DNA of 64,000 nucleotides from an uncultured Bacteroides sp. (lineage in GTDB: Bacteria > Bacteroidota > Bacteroidia > Bacteroidales > Bacteroidaceae), in contig CAQOGY010000007.1 of assembly GCA_948847595.1 (NCBI GenBank), positions 124,001 through 188,000 on the forward strand, read 5' to 3'. Below are positions 17,859 to 25,916 of this stretch, piece by piece. Under the pieces are notes generated by a model. The model was not told the DNA's origin, ran no database searches, and worked only from the letters and a program-made list of their open reading frames with translations. The translations under genes and the position numbers were made by a program. The stretch's first letter is position 1. Every line of letters begins with the position of its first letter.

Positions 17859-19990
17859 TCCTCAATACTTAAATTACTCATTTTATCAGTAATATGGAAG
17901 GGGAAATCAGGATACTCGTAAAGACTGAAGCGAGGTTCGGTTTCCCCTTTCGTATAGCTCCATATGGAAGCATAATCTTCCGGGTCTTCCCCCATTCGCG
18001 CCAACTGGCGCAGATAAGCCGCCAACGACTTATTCTCCACAATATAAATCTGTCCCATCTGATTGATAATCGGACTATGATGGCGCGTACCATCATGCTC
18101 AAAACGCAGAATACGTTTCCCTTCTTCCGTCAGTCCCACCAATTGGAAAGTCATACTCTTACCGATAGCCGGTAAATTTAATACGCTACGATCCGTAGCC
18201 AGGAAAGGTAAATGATGCTTTCTCATAAAGCGTCTCAACTGCTTGGCGACATCTTCTTTGGCCTCTTCTTCCGTTCCCACCTTCGTCTCCAGAATCCGAT
18301 ATAACTCTTCCGCCTGCTCTGAAGTCATCCGTCCATATATCTTTTCCTCCTGCTGTTCCTGCATCGAACGGCTGTTCGGCGCAAATACCGCATAATTCTC
18401 ATTGAATCCCTTCACGGAAAAAGTATAATAACACATCACCCCCAAAGAATTGAGCACCTGACGAAGCCGTGTAGTATGTCCCCGTCGCGAAGCCGCCACC
18501 GTATATACCAACTGATTCGTGATAATCCATCCCGCAGAAAGAATCTTCCGAATCGCCTCTTTAGCTTCCGGCGTCACCTCCAGCGGCGTCTGAAAATGCG
18601 TCTGAATAATAAATTGCTTCACCCCGACAGCCGAAGCCTTTTCCTTAAACTCCCGCAAAAGTTCCACCAGTCCGTCATTGATGCGCATTGGTAAATAAGC
18701 CAACAACCGTGACCCCAACCGTACCCGTTGCAGCTCCGCATATTTCTCACCTTCCGGCCGTTCAAGATTCGCCTTCTGCTTCCGCGCCGCCATCCTGTAC
18801 ACTGCATCCAAAATATGCTGAAGCGTCTTATTCTGACTCATCAACGCATCCCCACCGGTAATAAGAATATCCCGCAACTGCGTATCCTCTTCAAAGTACG
18901 TCATCAACCGCCGTAACTTGCGTTCCCACGACTCCTTCGGCCGTAAAGACTCAAACTCAAAATTCAACCGTTCACTCTGAAAATCATACATTCGCTGACA
19001 AGAAGCACAAAGTCCGCCACAAGCCCTTCCCATCGTATCAGGAATAAGAATAGCCACTTCCGGATACCTCCGGTGAATATTATGCCCGTCCGGCAACAAC
19101 CACCCCGCCGCATTCGGCTTTCCGGACTCTACAATATCTTCCTTCTCCCACGCATGAATATTCCCATACGTCTCCACCAACCGCGGCGAATAAAGAATAT
19201 AACTCCGAATCGCTTCGTCATTATACCCATACCCCGTAACATTCAGCAACGACAAATAATAAGGAGTCGCAAAAAACGGCATCCCCTTCTTCCGCGCCCG
19301 ATAAAGCAAATACATAGTCTCCGATGAAAGCGAATTCCCCAGGAACCGGTTCAACTCCCCCGGACTCTTCACCGCCATCGCCAAGTGAAAGCGGAAATCA
19401 TTCCACCACTCACTCACCAACCGGTACTTCTCCTCATAACTCATCCCGTCCTCAAAGTGAAAACGCACCGAAGGCTTCGACTTCCTGTTCTCAATCTTCT
19501 GAATCAGCAAATGCAGCATCCGTTCCTTATTCTCGTCCCGCACCTCGCGTACCTCTTCGTCCAACCCCGTTTCCCATCGGTCATTCCGGCTCTTGATACG
19601 CTGAGCCGACGGCAAAGGCACTACATCTCCCTTTAACCGCCTGAACATCTGAAAAATCTCAATAAACAAATCCGTCGGCATCTCCATATTCTCCAACGTC
19701 CCCATCAGAAACTCATAAAGCAACCGAATCGTCCGTACCGGCATATCCTGTCCTGTAGACAGTTCATGCACATCCACCCCATCATACTGAAGTAAAAGTC
19801 GAATTTGCTCCCTCGCCTCCTCCGCAGCTCCATCCTTCATACCACAAGACTCCAGAAATTTCAGCAACCCAGCCTTAAAGTCGTCAACAGTAACGCTCCC
19901 CTCAGCTATCTCCACCAATTCCGGTATCTCCTGATTATAAATTTGTTTCAACTGTGAAAAAGTAAGCGTAAGCATTTTCTTTTGTTTCAT
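17855..19990 (-). CDS. KamA-family radical SAM protein (lysine 2,3-aminomutase-like)
   Basis: A 711-residue radical SAM protein of the KamA family. The iron-sulfur motif is C324-GGL-C328-AS-C331, followed by the KamA-type ELRPKESWERKLRRLMTYFEEDTQLRDILITGGDALM region. True lysine 2,3-aminomutases bind PLP through the lysine of GGGGK near the C-terminus; the matching place here reads LPAIGKS, which keeps the lysine but not the glycines. Aminomutase activity is therefore uncertain. The first ~250 residues are an extra helical region not found in short KamA proteins. The start at 19990 is chosen because the upstream open frame runs through a non-coding repeat element. Confidence 0.85.
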   Translation of the reverse strand: MKQKKMLTLTFSQLKQIYNQEIPELVEIAEGSVTVDDFKAGLLKFLESCGMKDGAAEEAREQIRLLLQYDGVDVHELSTGQDMPVRTIRLLYEFLMGTLENMEMPTDLFIEIFQMFRRLKGDVVPLPSAQRIKSRNDRWETGLDEEVREVRDENKERMLHLLIQKIENRKSKPSVRFHFEDGMSYEEKYRLVSEWWNDFRFHLAMAVKSPGELNRFLGNSLSSETMYLLYRARKKGMPFFATPYYLSLLNVTGYGYNDEAIRSYILYSPRLVETYGNIHAWEKEDIVESGKPNAAGWLLPDGHNIHRRYPEVAILIPDTMGRACGGLCASCQRMYDFQSERLNFEFESLRPKESWERKLRRLMTYFEEDTQLRDILITGGDALMSQNKTLQHILDAVYRMAARKQKANLERPEGEKYAELQRVRLGSRLLAYLPMRINDGLVELLREFKEKASAVGVKQFIIQTHFQTPLEVTPEAKEAIRKILSAGWIITNQLVYTVAASRRGHTTRLRQVLNSLGVMCYYTFSVKGFNENYAVFAPNSRSMQEQQEEKIYGRMTSEQAEELYRILETKVGTEEEAKEDVAKQLRRFMRKHHLPFLATDRSVLNLPAIGKSMTFQLVGLTEEGKRILRFEHDGTRHHSPIINQMGQIYIVENKSLAAYLRQLARMGEDPEDYASIWSYTKGETEPRFSLYEYPDFPFHITDKMSNLSIED

Positions 19991-20040
19991 AAGCAATCTA
20001 TCCTTTTTATTATTGTTGTTTATTATAAAGTATAAGTCTA

Positions 20041-20260
20041 AAAACATGAGTAGCCCCCACACCCCGCATGGTTCCCCCGGCCTCGTCTGAACGGCGTCAA
20101 GCGTAGGTCTTATTCCTGGCGTCAAGAAGGGCAGACTGTTTGAGCGAAGCGAGTTTCTGCCCTTTAGCCGGGGATGAGACCGAAGTAGCCGGGCAGACGC
20201 AGCCTTGATTTTTTCTTTTTGGTACTTTTTCTTTTGTATCAAGACAAAAGAAAAAAGTAC
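20041..20260. repeat. structured intergenic element, probably an interspersed repeat
   Basis: The 356-base gap between two minus-strand genes is unusually GC-rich on one side and folds strongly. It holds two copies of GGCGTCAAG (20093-20101, 20118-20126), a GGGCAGA/TCTGCCC hairpin (20129-20162) enclosing GAGCGAAGCGAG, and a T/A-rich hairpin (20222-20260) with arms GTACTTTTTCTTTTGT/ACAAAAGAAAAAAGTAC. From memory, very similar text recurs in other Bacteroides genomes, but I could not check this. No gene is evident. Confidence 0.5.
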
Positions 20261-20273
20261 ATAAAGATAACAA

Positions 20274-20304
20274 AAAAAGCGGAAGTACAACCCCCCCGCT
20301 TTTT
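20274..20304. terminator. bidirectional terminator
   Basis: Stem AAAAAGCGG/CCGCTTTTT with a 13-base loop containing a C7 run, 42 bases downstream of the minus-strand gene at 20347. It serves leftward transcription of that gene and would also stop rightward transcription. Confidence 0.7.
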
Positions 20305-20346
20305 CTATCATGTCAATCTTTACGATTTTCTAACATTTAAAGCAAC

Positions 20347-20979
20347 TTATTTTTTCGTTTCCGTGTCATCGTTCTTCCGTTTCGGCTCTTTCTTGGCCAG
20401 CAGAACGATATTATACACATAATCCGTCATCCACTGTTCCGAATATCCCAAACGCTCCTTGTACTGACGTACGGCCGTCGCCGTCTTATGCACGTCGTCC
20501 GCTTTCCATACCGTCTTGGTGCAAACATCATGTACCGTCTTCTGCGTCATGCCGTAAAGAGCCTTCTTGAAGATAGACGGCATACGGAACTTCCATTGCA
20601 TCAGATTCCCCATCAACATCATCAAGTCATTAGAGAATCCCTGATACATAAACAAATACGACTGAATATCATTCTGTGTACGGCAATTGCGTTTCACCGA
20701 AGTATCTATCTCTTTAAAGAAACTCTCCTTCAACCCATAATCCTGCATCAACATCTTGCGGGAAGCTGCCTTCTCCGCCAGCCCCAACTTGCCATTCTGC
20801 GTAGGCACTTTAAACAAACGTTTAAAATTAGCCACGTCCGGCAAGAAGCGGATATTTGTAATACCAAGATTAGTGGCGATAACTGACTGGAAATAAACCC
20901 GTGTCAGAGATATGAAATCTTCTACATTGCCGACTTTCGTTTCATCGGATTTCTTCTTGAATAAACCAAATAAGCCCAT
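20347..20979 (-). CDS. conserved hypothetical protein
   Basis: A 210-residue soluble protein that I do not recognise. It has a lysine-rich N-terminus (MGLFGLFKKKSDE), no signal peptide, a mostly helical composition and a charged C-terminal tail (KKEPKRKNDDTETKK). The N-terminal GLFGLFKKK resembles amphipathic membrane-surface anchors. It has its own upstream -7 box (21067-21074) and terminator, so it is a single-gene unit. Confidence 0.75.
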   Translation of the reverse strand: MGLFGLFKKKSDETKVGNVEDFISLTRVYFQSVIATNLGITNIRFLPDVANFKRLFKVPTQNGKLGLAEKAASRKMLMQDYGLKESFFKEIDTSVKRNCRTQNDIQSYLFMYQGFSNDLMMLMGNLMQWKFRMPSIFKKALYGMTQKTVHDVCTKTVWKADDVHKTATAVRQYKERLGYSEQWMTDYVYNIVLLAKKEPKRKNDDTETKK

Positions 20980-21066
20980 TGTTATATTTACAATTTTATT
21001 ATTTACAATTTACTATTTGAACGTGTGGTAGTCATACTGCATTCCAACCACCTGATACTTTGCGCG

Positions 21067-21074
21067 CAAAGGTA
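21067..21074 (-). promoter_or_regulatory. -7 box of the hypothetical gene at 20347
   Basis: TACCTTTG on the minus strand, 88 bases upstream of the start codon, in the short gap after the symporter stop. Confidence 0.5.
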
Positions 21075-21091
21075 CAAAAAACAGTTGGGTT

Positions 21092-22480
21092 TCACCAACA
21101 TTCCAAGTCCTTTTCGATGTCCGGCATTGTCTCTTTTTTGAAAACAGGACTCTGAATCCCCGCTTTCTTCTGCGTCCGGTAATCATTGAGCAACCGGATT
21201 GCATACTTCCCGAGGAAAAGAATAGCCACCAAGTTACAGATAGCCATCAACGCCATTGCGACATCTGCCAGACTCCATACCATATCCAGCGTAGCCAATG
21301 AGCCGAAAAGCACCATCCCGCCGACTAAAATCCTGTACGCATGAAGCACCCACTTCCTTTGAGTAATAAAACGTATATTAGCCTCACCATAATAATAATT
21401 TCCCAAAATACTGCTGAAAGCAAAAAAGAAAAGAGCCACAGCCACAAAGATACTACCCGACGCCCCGATTTCATTCGTCAACGCCTGTTGAGTAAGCTGC
21501 ACCCCGTTTGCCGAACCATCTAACGGCGCCCCGCTGAACAAAATAATAAAAGCCGTACATGTACAAATCAATAACGTATCCGTAAAAACAGCCAAAGTCT
21601 GTATCAACCCCTGCTTTACCGGATGGCTGACATGAGCCGTAGCCGCCGCATTCGGAGCCGAACCCATACCCGCCTCATTGCTGAACAGACCCCGCTTGAT
21701 TCCCTGCATCAGCGCCATGCCGACTCCGCCCGCCAACGCCTGTTCCCATCCGAAAGCATGACTGACAATAAGCGCGATAACATCCGGTAAATGCCTGATA
21801 TTAAGAACCACAATCACCAGCGCCAAACCAATATACCCCAACGCCATCACCGGCACAATCACACTACTGACACGGGCAATCCGACGAATACCGCCGAAAA
21901 TGATAACCAACGTCAGGATCGTCAGCACCCCACCCAATATGGCATGATTGAAACCGAACGCATGTTCCGCGGCAGCACAAATCGTATTACTCTGCACAGA
22001 ATTGAACGCAAACCCGAAAGTAACACTAATCAACACAGCGAAAAGCATCCCCATCCACGGCTGTTTCAACCCCTTCTTCATATAATAAGCAGGTCCTCCG
22101 ATGAAAGAATCTTTCCCCCGTATCTTGTACAACTGTCCGAGCGTAGATTCAATAAAAGCACTCGAAGCCCCCAGCAAAGCAATCACCCACATCCAAAAGA
22201 TAGCCCCCGGACCACCGATAGCGATAGCCGTAGCCACTCCCGCAAGATTTCCCGTCCCTACACGACTGGCGATAGAGATGGCAAATGCCTGGAAAGACGA
22301 CACATGTTTCTCCGCGTGTTTCCCTTTTCCGGTAGATTCGCTGAGCAACACAATCATTTCGCGAATCATGCGGAACTGCACGAAGCGTGTCCGTATGCTG
22401 AACCAAACGGCACATCCTAAAAGCATGATGATTAGGATATACGTCCAAAGAATATCATTTATTTCATTGATAAAAGTCAT
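21092..22480 (-). CDS. alanine/glycine:cation symporter (AGCS family)
   Basis: A 462-residue inner membrane sodium:alanine symporter. It shows about 11 hydrophobic segments and the family signatures SRVGTGNLAGVATAIAIGGPGAIFWMW and GPAYYMKKG near the N-terminal third, with KRGLFSNEAGMGSAPNAAATA in the middle. It imports alanine or glycine with sodium. The gene ends with a soluble basic tail. It lies 33 bases downstream of the AlbA_2-domain gene in the same direction and may be co-transcribed with it. Confidence 0.93.
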   Translation of the reverse strand: MTFINEINDILWTYILIIMLLGCAVWFSIRTRFVQFRMIREMIVLLSESTGKGKHAEKHVSSFQAFAISIASRVGTGNLAGVATAIAIGGPGAIFWMWVIALLGASSAFIESTLGQLYKIRGKDSFIGGPAYYMKKGLKQPWMGMLFAVLISVTFGFAFNSVQSNTICAAAEHAFGFNHAILGGVLTILTLVIIFGGIRRIARVSSVIVPVMALGYIGLALVIVVLNIRHLPDVIALIVSHAFGWEQALAGGVGMALMQGIKRGLFSNEAGMGSAPNAAATAHVSHPVKQGLIQTLAVFTDTLLICTCTAFIILFSGAPLDGSANGVQLTQQALTNEIGASGSIFVAVALFFFAFSSILGNYYYGEANIRFITQRKWVLHAYRILVGGMVLFGSLATLDMVWSLADVAMALMAICNLVAILFLGKYAIRLLNDYRTQKKAGIQSPVFKKETMPDIEKDLECW

Positions 22481-22513
22481 AGTTAAGTATTAAGTATCCA
22501 ATATTGTTTGTGG

Positions 22514-23161
22514 TCATTCGCTTTTCATCCGGAAGTAAAATTTATGATTTTCGAATACAGGCTCCACAATATCATAACGAACAAATTTGGCAAGCAGATG
22601 TTCAGCAGCCCGGCGTGAAACTCCTGTCTGACGGCAATAGCGGTTGAGCGAAAGTAATGCTCCCCGTTCCAGTTGTTCCAGTAAAAGCTGTTCGCGCTCA
22701 GTGTAGCGGATAAGTTCTCCACGCGGGCTGTCGCTTTGTTGCCATACACGGAGATGTATAGGAGTTGCCAATATATTTTCATCCTTGATGCGGAGATAGG
22801 CGAGCGGTTTGCCCGTTTCGTCTTTGGCATATACCGGTTTGTGGGGAGTTTCTTCGATGGTAGCCACTAAGACCTGTCTTCCTTCCACTATATATGTTTT
22901 CAGGGTGTATTCCACTTTCGGCACACAATAAAGTTGTGCGGCAGCTTCAATCATATACTTCTCCTCTTCGGAGCGTACCCCTGCGATTTTCCCATTGTCT
23001 TTTACACCAATAAGTAACCGTCCTCCGTCGGTGTTGGCAAAAGCAGAGAGAGTCTTGGCTATTTTGCGTGCGTCGGAAATTTCGAACTTAAAATCCTGTT
23101 GTTGATGCTCACCTTCAGCAATCAGTGCATGTATATAATCGGTATCTGTAAGCGGTTTCAT
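22514..23161 (-). CDS. AlbA_2 (Schlafen-type) domain regulator
   Basis: A 215-residue protein with an N-terminal AlbA_2/Schlafen-like domain (GEHQQQDFKFEISDARKIAKTLSAFANTDGGRLLIGVKDNGKIAGV) and a C-terminal winged-helix segment (LNRYCRQTGVSRRAAEHLLAKFVRYDIVEP). This architecture occurs in putative transcriptional regulators and some RNA- or ATP-binding proteins; its target is unknown. The start is set at 23161 because a TACCTTTG box ends only 5 bases upstream, so an ATG at 23227 cannot be used. The mRNA is likely leaderless or nearly so. Confidence 0.82.
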   Translation of the reverse strand: MKPLTDTDYIHALIAEGEHQQQDFKFEISDARKIAKTLSAFANTDGGRLLIGVKDNGKIAGVRSEEEKYMIEAAAQLYCVPKVEYTLKTYIVEGRQVLVATIEETPHKPVYAKDETGKPLAYLRIKDENILATPIHLRVWQQSDSPRGELIRYTEREQLLLEQLERGALLSLNRYCRQTGVSRRAAEHLLAKFVRYDIVEPVFENHKFYFRMKSE

Positions 23162-23166
23162 GGCTG

Positions 23167-23174
23167 CAAAGGTA
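23167..23174 (-). promoter_or_regulatory. -7 box abutting the AlbA_2 gene start
   Basis: TACCTTTG on the minus strand ends 5 bases before the ATG at 23161, predicting a leaderless or very short-leader mRNA. Confidence 0.6.
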
Positions 23175-23267
23175 GATAAAAAAGGTGAAAACCCCTTTTT
23201 TTGCATAATTTTCGGGGAATAATTCAAAAAAAATATTGTTTTTATGCGTTTATTTCAGGAAACAGTG

Positions 23268-23275
23268 TATTTTTG
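23268..23275 (+). promoter_or_regulatory. -7 box of the histone-like gene
   Basis: TATTTTTG, 33 bases before the ATG at 23309. Confidence 0.6.
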
Positions 23276-23308
23276 CGGCACATTATTAACGAAAAAAATA
23301 AAAGGATT

Positions 23309-23485
23309 ATGAAAGAATTGGTAGAAAAAGTAGCAGCTCTTTATGCTGACTTCTCAAAAGATGCTAACGCTCAGATTGAAAACGGTAACAAAGCAGCAGG
23401 AACTCGTGCTCGTAAGGCTTCTTTGGAAATCGAAAAAGCAATGAAAGAATTCCGTAAAGCATCTTTGGAAGCTTCTAAGAACTAA
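23309..23485 (+). CDS. histone H1-like (Hc1) nucleoid protein
   Basis: A 58-residue lysine- and alanine-rich protein (MKELVEKVAALYADFSKDA..., AAGTRARKASLEIEKAMKEFRKASLEASKN) with heptad-like spacing. It matches the small Hc1/histone H1-like family of Bacteroidetes, expected to bind DNA and help organise the nucleoid. The upstream in-frame codons to 23201 precede the promoter and are not translated. A strong terminator follows, so it is monocistronic, and codon use (GCT, GGT, CGT) is that of a highly expressed gene. Confidence 0.88.
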   Translation: MKELVEKVAALYADFSKDANAQIENGNKAAGTRARKASLEIEKAMKEFRKASLEASKN

Positions 23486-23514
23486 TAGTTAGAAGACTAC
23501 TAAGATATTAGAAA

Positions 23515-23556
23515 AAAGAGGAGGGTCTGTCGTAAGCGACAGACCCTCTTACTTTT
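23515..23556 (+). terminator. strong Rho-independent terminator of the histone-like gene
   Basis: A perfect 12-base stem GAGGGTCTGTCG/CGACAGACCCTC (23521-23532, 23537-23548) with a TAAG loop is followed by a T-rich tract and preceded by an A-tract. Confidence 0.9.
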
Positions 23557-23819
23557 TTCTATTTGGCTGAAAACTCATTTTGGTAGGTTTATGAGCTGAA
23601 TGCTTATGCTCAATAGTGATTGAGTATATGATTAATAATAAAGCAGGAAATAACATACTGCAAGAATTAGTTGTACGACACCCGGGTCTCATACAACTTG
23701 TTTATATAGCACAAATATTTCTTGAATATATATCGTTTCATTCATTTCTGTTGCGGTTTCTAGTGAATAAAGAACTTTATGGAATCATTGAAAATGAATA
23801 CTAGAATCAAATTTAATCG
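23557..23819. other. intergenic region without a supported gene
   Basis: About 260 AT-rich bases lie between the terminator and the radical SAM promoter. The only structure I see is a 26-base imperfect palindrome centred on CCCGGG (23671-23696), an operator-like site. A 62-codon open frame (23616-23804) has no promoter or family resemblance and is not called. Confidence 0.5.
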
Positions 23820-23827
23820 TATATTTG
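23820..23827 (+). promoter_or_regulatory. -7 box of the radical SAM/DUF4130 operon
   Basis: TATATTTG, 24 bases before the start codon at 23852; the -33 region is weak. Confidence 0.5.
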
Positions 23828-23851
23828 CGCAGGTAATCAGAACGGGAATTT

Positions 23852-25120
23852 ATGAATGAAAATGTCTTGGCTAAACTGAAGATACTTGCGGAATCCGCGA
23901 AGTACGATGTTTCCTGCTCTTCCAGCGGCACAGTGCGCTCCAACAAACCGGGGACATTGGGCAATACTGTGGGAGGATGGGGGATATGCCATAGTTTTGC
24001 CGAAGACGGGCGGTGCATATCACTGCTGAAAATCATGCTTACCAATTACTGCATCTACGATTGCGCCTACTGCATCAACCGGCGTAGTAACGACCTTCCG
24101 CGTGCCACCTTCTCCGTATCCGAACTGGTGGAGCTGACGATGGAATTCTATCGTCGCAACTATATAGAAGGTCTGTTTCTCAGTTCCGGCGTTGTCCGCA
24201 ACCCCGACTATACGATGGAACGCCTTGTGCGTGTTGCCAAAGACCTGCGACTGGTGCATCGCTTCAACGGATATATCCATCTGAAAAGCATCCCCGGCGC
24301 CAGCCGTGAACTGGTGAACGAGGCCGGACTGTATGCCGACCGTCTCAGCGTCAATGTCGAAATTCCCAAAGAAGAAAACTTGAAACTGCTTGCACCGGAA
24401 AAAGACCATAAAAGCGTCTTTGCCCCGATGAAATATATCCAGCAAGGCGTATTGGAGAGCAAGGAAGAACGGCAGAAATTCCGCCATGCCCCGCGCTTCG
24501 CACCTGCCGGACAGAGTACGCAAGTCATCGTCGGTGCCACTTCCGAGTCCGATAAAGACATCCTTTTTCTCTCGTCGGCACTCTACAACCGTCCCACGAT
24601 GAAACGTGTCTACTACTCCGGATATGTCTCCGTAAATACTTACGACAAGCGTCTGCCCGCATTGAAACAGCCGCCGTTGGTACGTGAAAACCGGCTTTAC
24701 CAAGCCGACTGGCTGCTGCGTTTCTACCAGTTCAAAGTAGATGAAATAGTGGACGACTCCTATCCGGATCTCGACCTCGAAATAGACCCGAAGCTCTCGT
24801 GGGCCTTGCGCCATCCCGAACATTTTCCCGTCGACATCAATAAGGCGGATTACGAAATGCTTCTCCGTGTGCCGGGCATCGGCGTGAAATCGGCGAAGCT
24901 GATCGTCGCTTCCCGACGTTTCTCCCGACTGGGCTTTTACGAATTGAAAAAGATAGGAGTAGTGATGAAGAAAGCGCAATATTTCATCACCTGCAAAGAA
25001 CTTCCCCTGCAAATGCAGACCGTGAACGAGCTTTCACCGCAACGGGTACGCACCCTGCTGCTGCCGAAACCTAAAAAGAAAGTGGACGAACGCCAGTTGA
25101 TACTTGACTTTGGAGAATGA
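23852..25120 (+). CDS. radical SAM protein, putative DNA modification/repair (UDG-linked type)
   Basis: A 422-residue radical SAM enzyme with the cluster motif C67-IYD-C71-AY-C74 and additional N-terminal cysteines (C22, C46, C55). The C-terminus carries a helix-hairpin-helix DNA-binding motif (LLRVPGIGVKSAKLIVASRR). It matches the family described as a putative DNA modification/repair radical SAM protein that is almost always next to a DUF4130 protein. The partner follows with an ATGA overlap at 25117-25120, so the two are translationally coupled. The chemistry is unknown; the HhH motif and the known linkage to uracil-DNA glycosylases in other genomes point to damaged or modified DNA. Confidence 0.9.
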   Translation: MNENVLAKLKILAESAKYDVSCSSSGTVRSNKPGTLGNTVGGWGICHSFAEDGRCISLLKIMLTNYCIYDCAYCINRRSNDLPRATFSVSELVELTMEFYRRNYIEGLFLSSGVVRNPDYTMERLVRVAKDLRLVHRFNGYIHLKSIPGASRELVNEAGLYADRLSVNVEIPKEENLKLLAPEKDHKSVFAPMKYIQQGVLESKEERQKFRHAPRFAPAGQSTQVIVGATSESDKDILFLSSALYNRPTMKRVYYSGYVSVNTYDKRLPALKQPPLVRENRLYQADWLLRFYQFKVDEIVDDSYPDLDLEIDPKLSWALRHPEHFPVDINKADYEMLLRVPGIGVKSAKLIVASRRFSRLGFYELKKIGVVMKKAQYFITCKELPLQMQTVNELSPQRVRTLLLPKPKKKVDERQLILDFGE

Positions 25121-25890
25121 ACATCTACATCTACGATAAAACCTTTGACGGTCTGCTGACTGCTGTCTTTGACGCCTATTTCCGCAAGACCTTTCCCGAC
25201 GAACTCTTGTCGGAAGGAGATGCTTTGCCCTTATTCTATGACGAGTTGCATACGGTAGTCACCGACGAAGAGAAAGCCGCCCGTGTATGGCGTGGATTGC
25301 AGAAGAAAGTTTCGTCTTCGGCATTGGGATGCCTTACTCAAAGTTGGTTGTCGGAACTGCCGGAAGTGGGAATGCTTATTTTCCGTTATATCCGCAAGGC
25401 GATTGATTCTCCCCGTTCCATTGAAACCAATTTTGCCGATCCGGATGTCCTGCAACTGGCGCAAATTTGGAAAAAGGTAGATGGCGAACGGATGCACCTG
25501 ATGCAGTTCGTCCGTTTTCAGAAGGCGGCGGACGGGACGTTCTTCGCTGCTTTCGAACCGCAATTTAACGCATTGCCGCTTACCATTCATCACTTTAAAG
25601 ATCGCTTTGCCGACCAAAAGTGGATTATCTATGATATGAAACGCCGCTACGGCTTTTATTACGACTTGCAGGATGTGACAACGATTTCTTTCGATGATGA
25701 CAGCCGCGAATCCCATCTGATTACGGGAATGCTTGACGAAAGTCTCATGGATAAAGACGAGAAACTCTTCCAGCAGCTTTGGAAAACATATTTCAAGGCG
25801 ATTTGTATAAAAGAACGCATGAATCCGAGGAAGCACAAGCAGGATATGCCTGTGCGCTATTGGAAATATTTGACGGAGAAGCAACGATAA
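25117..25890 (+). CDS. DUF4130 protein, partner of the radical SAM enzyme
   Basis: A 257-residue soluble protein of the family annotated as probable DNA metabolism protein (DUF4130), here without a fused glycosylase domain. It begins with the typical IYIYDKTFDGLLTAVFDAYFRK and ends with RMNPRKHKQDMPVRYWKYLTEKQ. It overlaps the radical SAM gene by four bases. In some other bacteria the same domain is fused to a uracil-DNA glycosylase, which argues for a shared DNA repair task. It converges on mgtC with only 26 bases between the stops. Confidence 0.88.
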   Translation: MNIYIYDKTFDGLLTAVFDAYFRKTFPDELLSEGDALPLFYDELHTVVTDEEKAARVWRGLQKKVSSSALGCLTQSWLSELPEVGMLIFRYIRKAIDSPRSIETNFADPDVLQLAQIWKKVDGERMHLMQFVRFQKAADGTFFAAFEPQFNALPLTIHHFKDRFADQKWIIYDMKRRYGFYYDLQDVTTISFDDDSRESHLITGMLDESLMDKDEKLFQQLWKTYFKAICIKERMNPRKHKQDMPVRYWKYLTEKQR

Positions 25891-25916
25891 CCCGATAGTG
25901 GGGGAAGGGGAGGTAG

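Noticed and set aside
19991..20311. Open frame extending the KamA-like gene upstream by about 107 codons
   Set aside because: It runs through the structured repeat element and a low-complexity stretch; MKQKKML at 19990 is the natural start.
23616..23804. 62-codon frame between the histone-like and radical SAM genes
   Set aside because: AT-rich, no promoter or recognisable protein features, and it covers an operator-like palindrome.
24020..25012. Long minus-strand frame opposite the radical SAM gene
   Set aside because: It is the reverse shadow of a well-supported coding region with strong codon bias; no motif in the antisense product.
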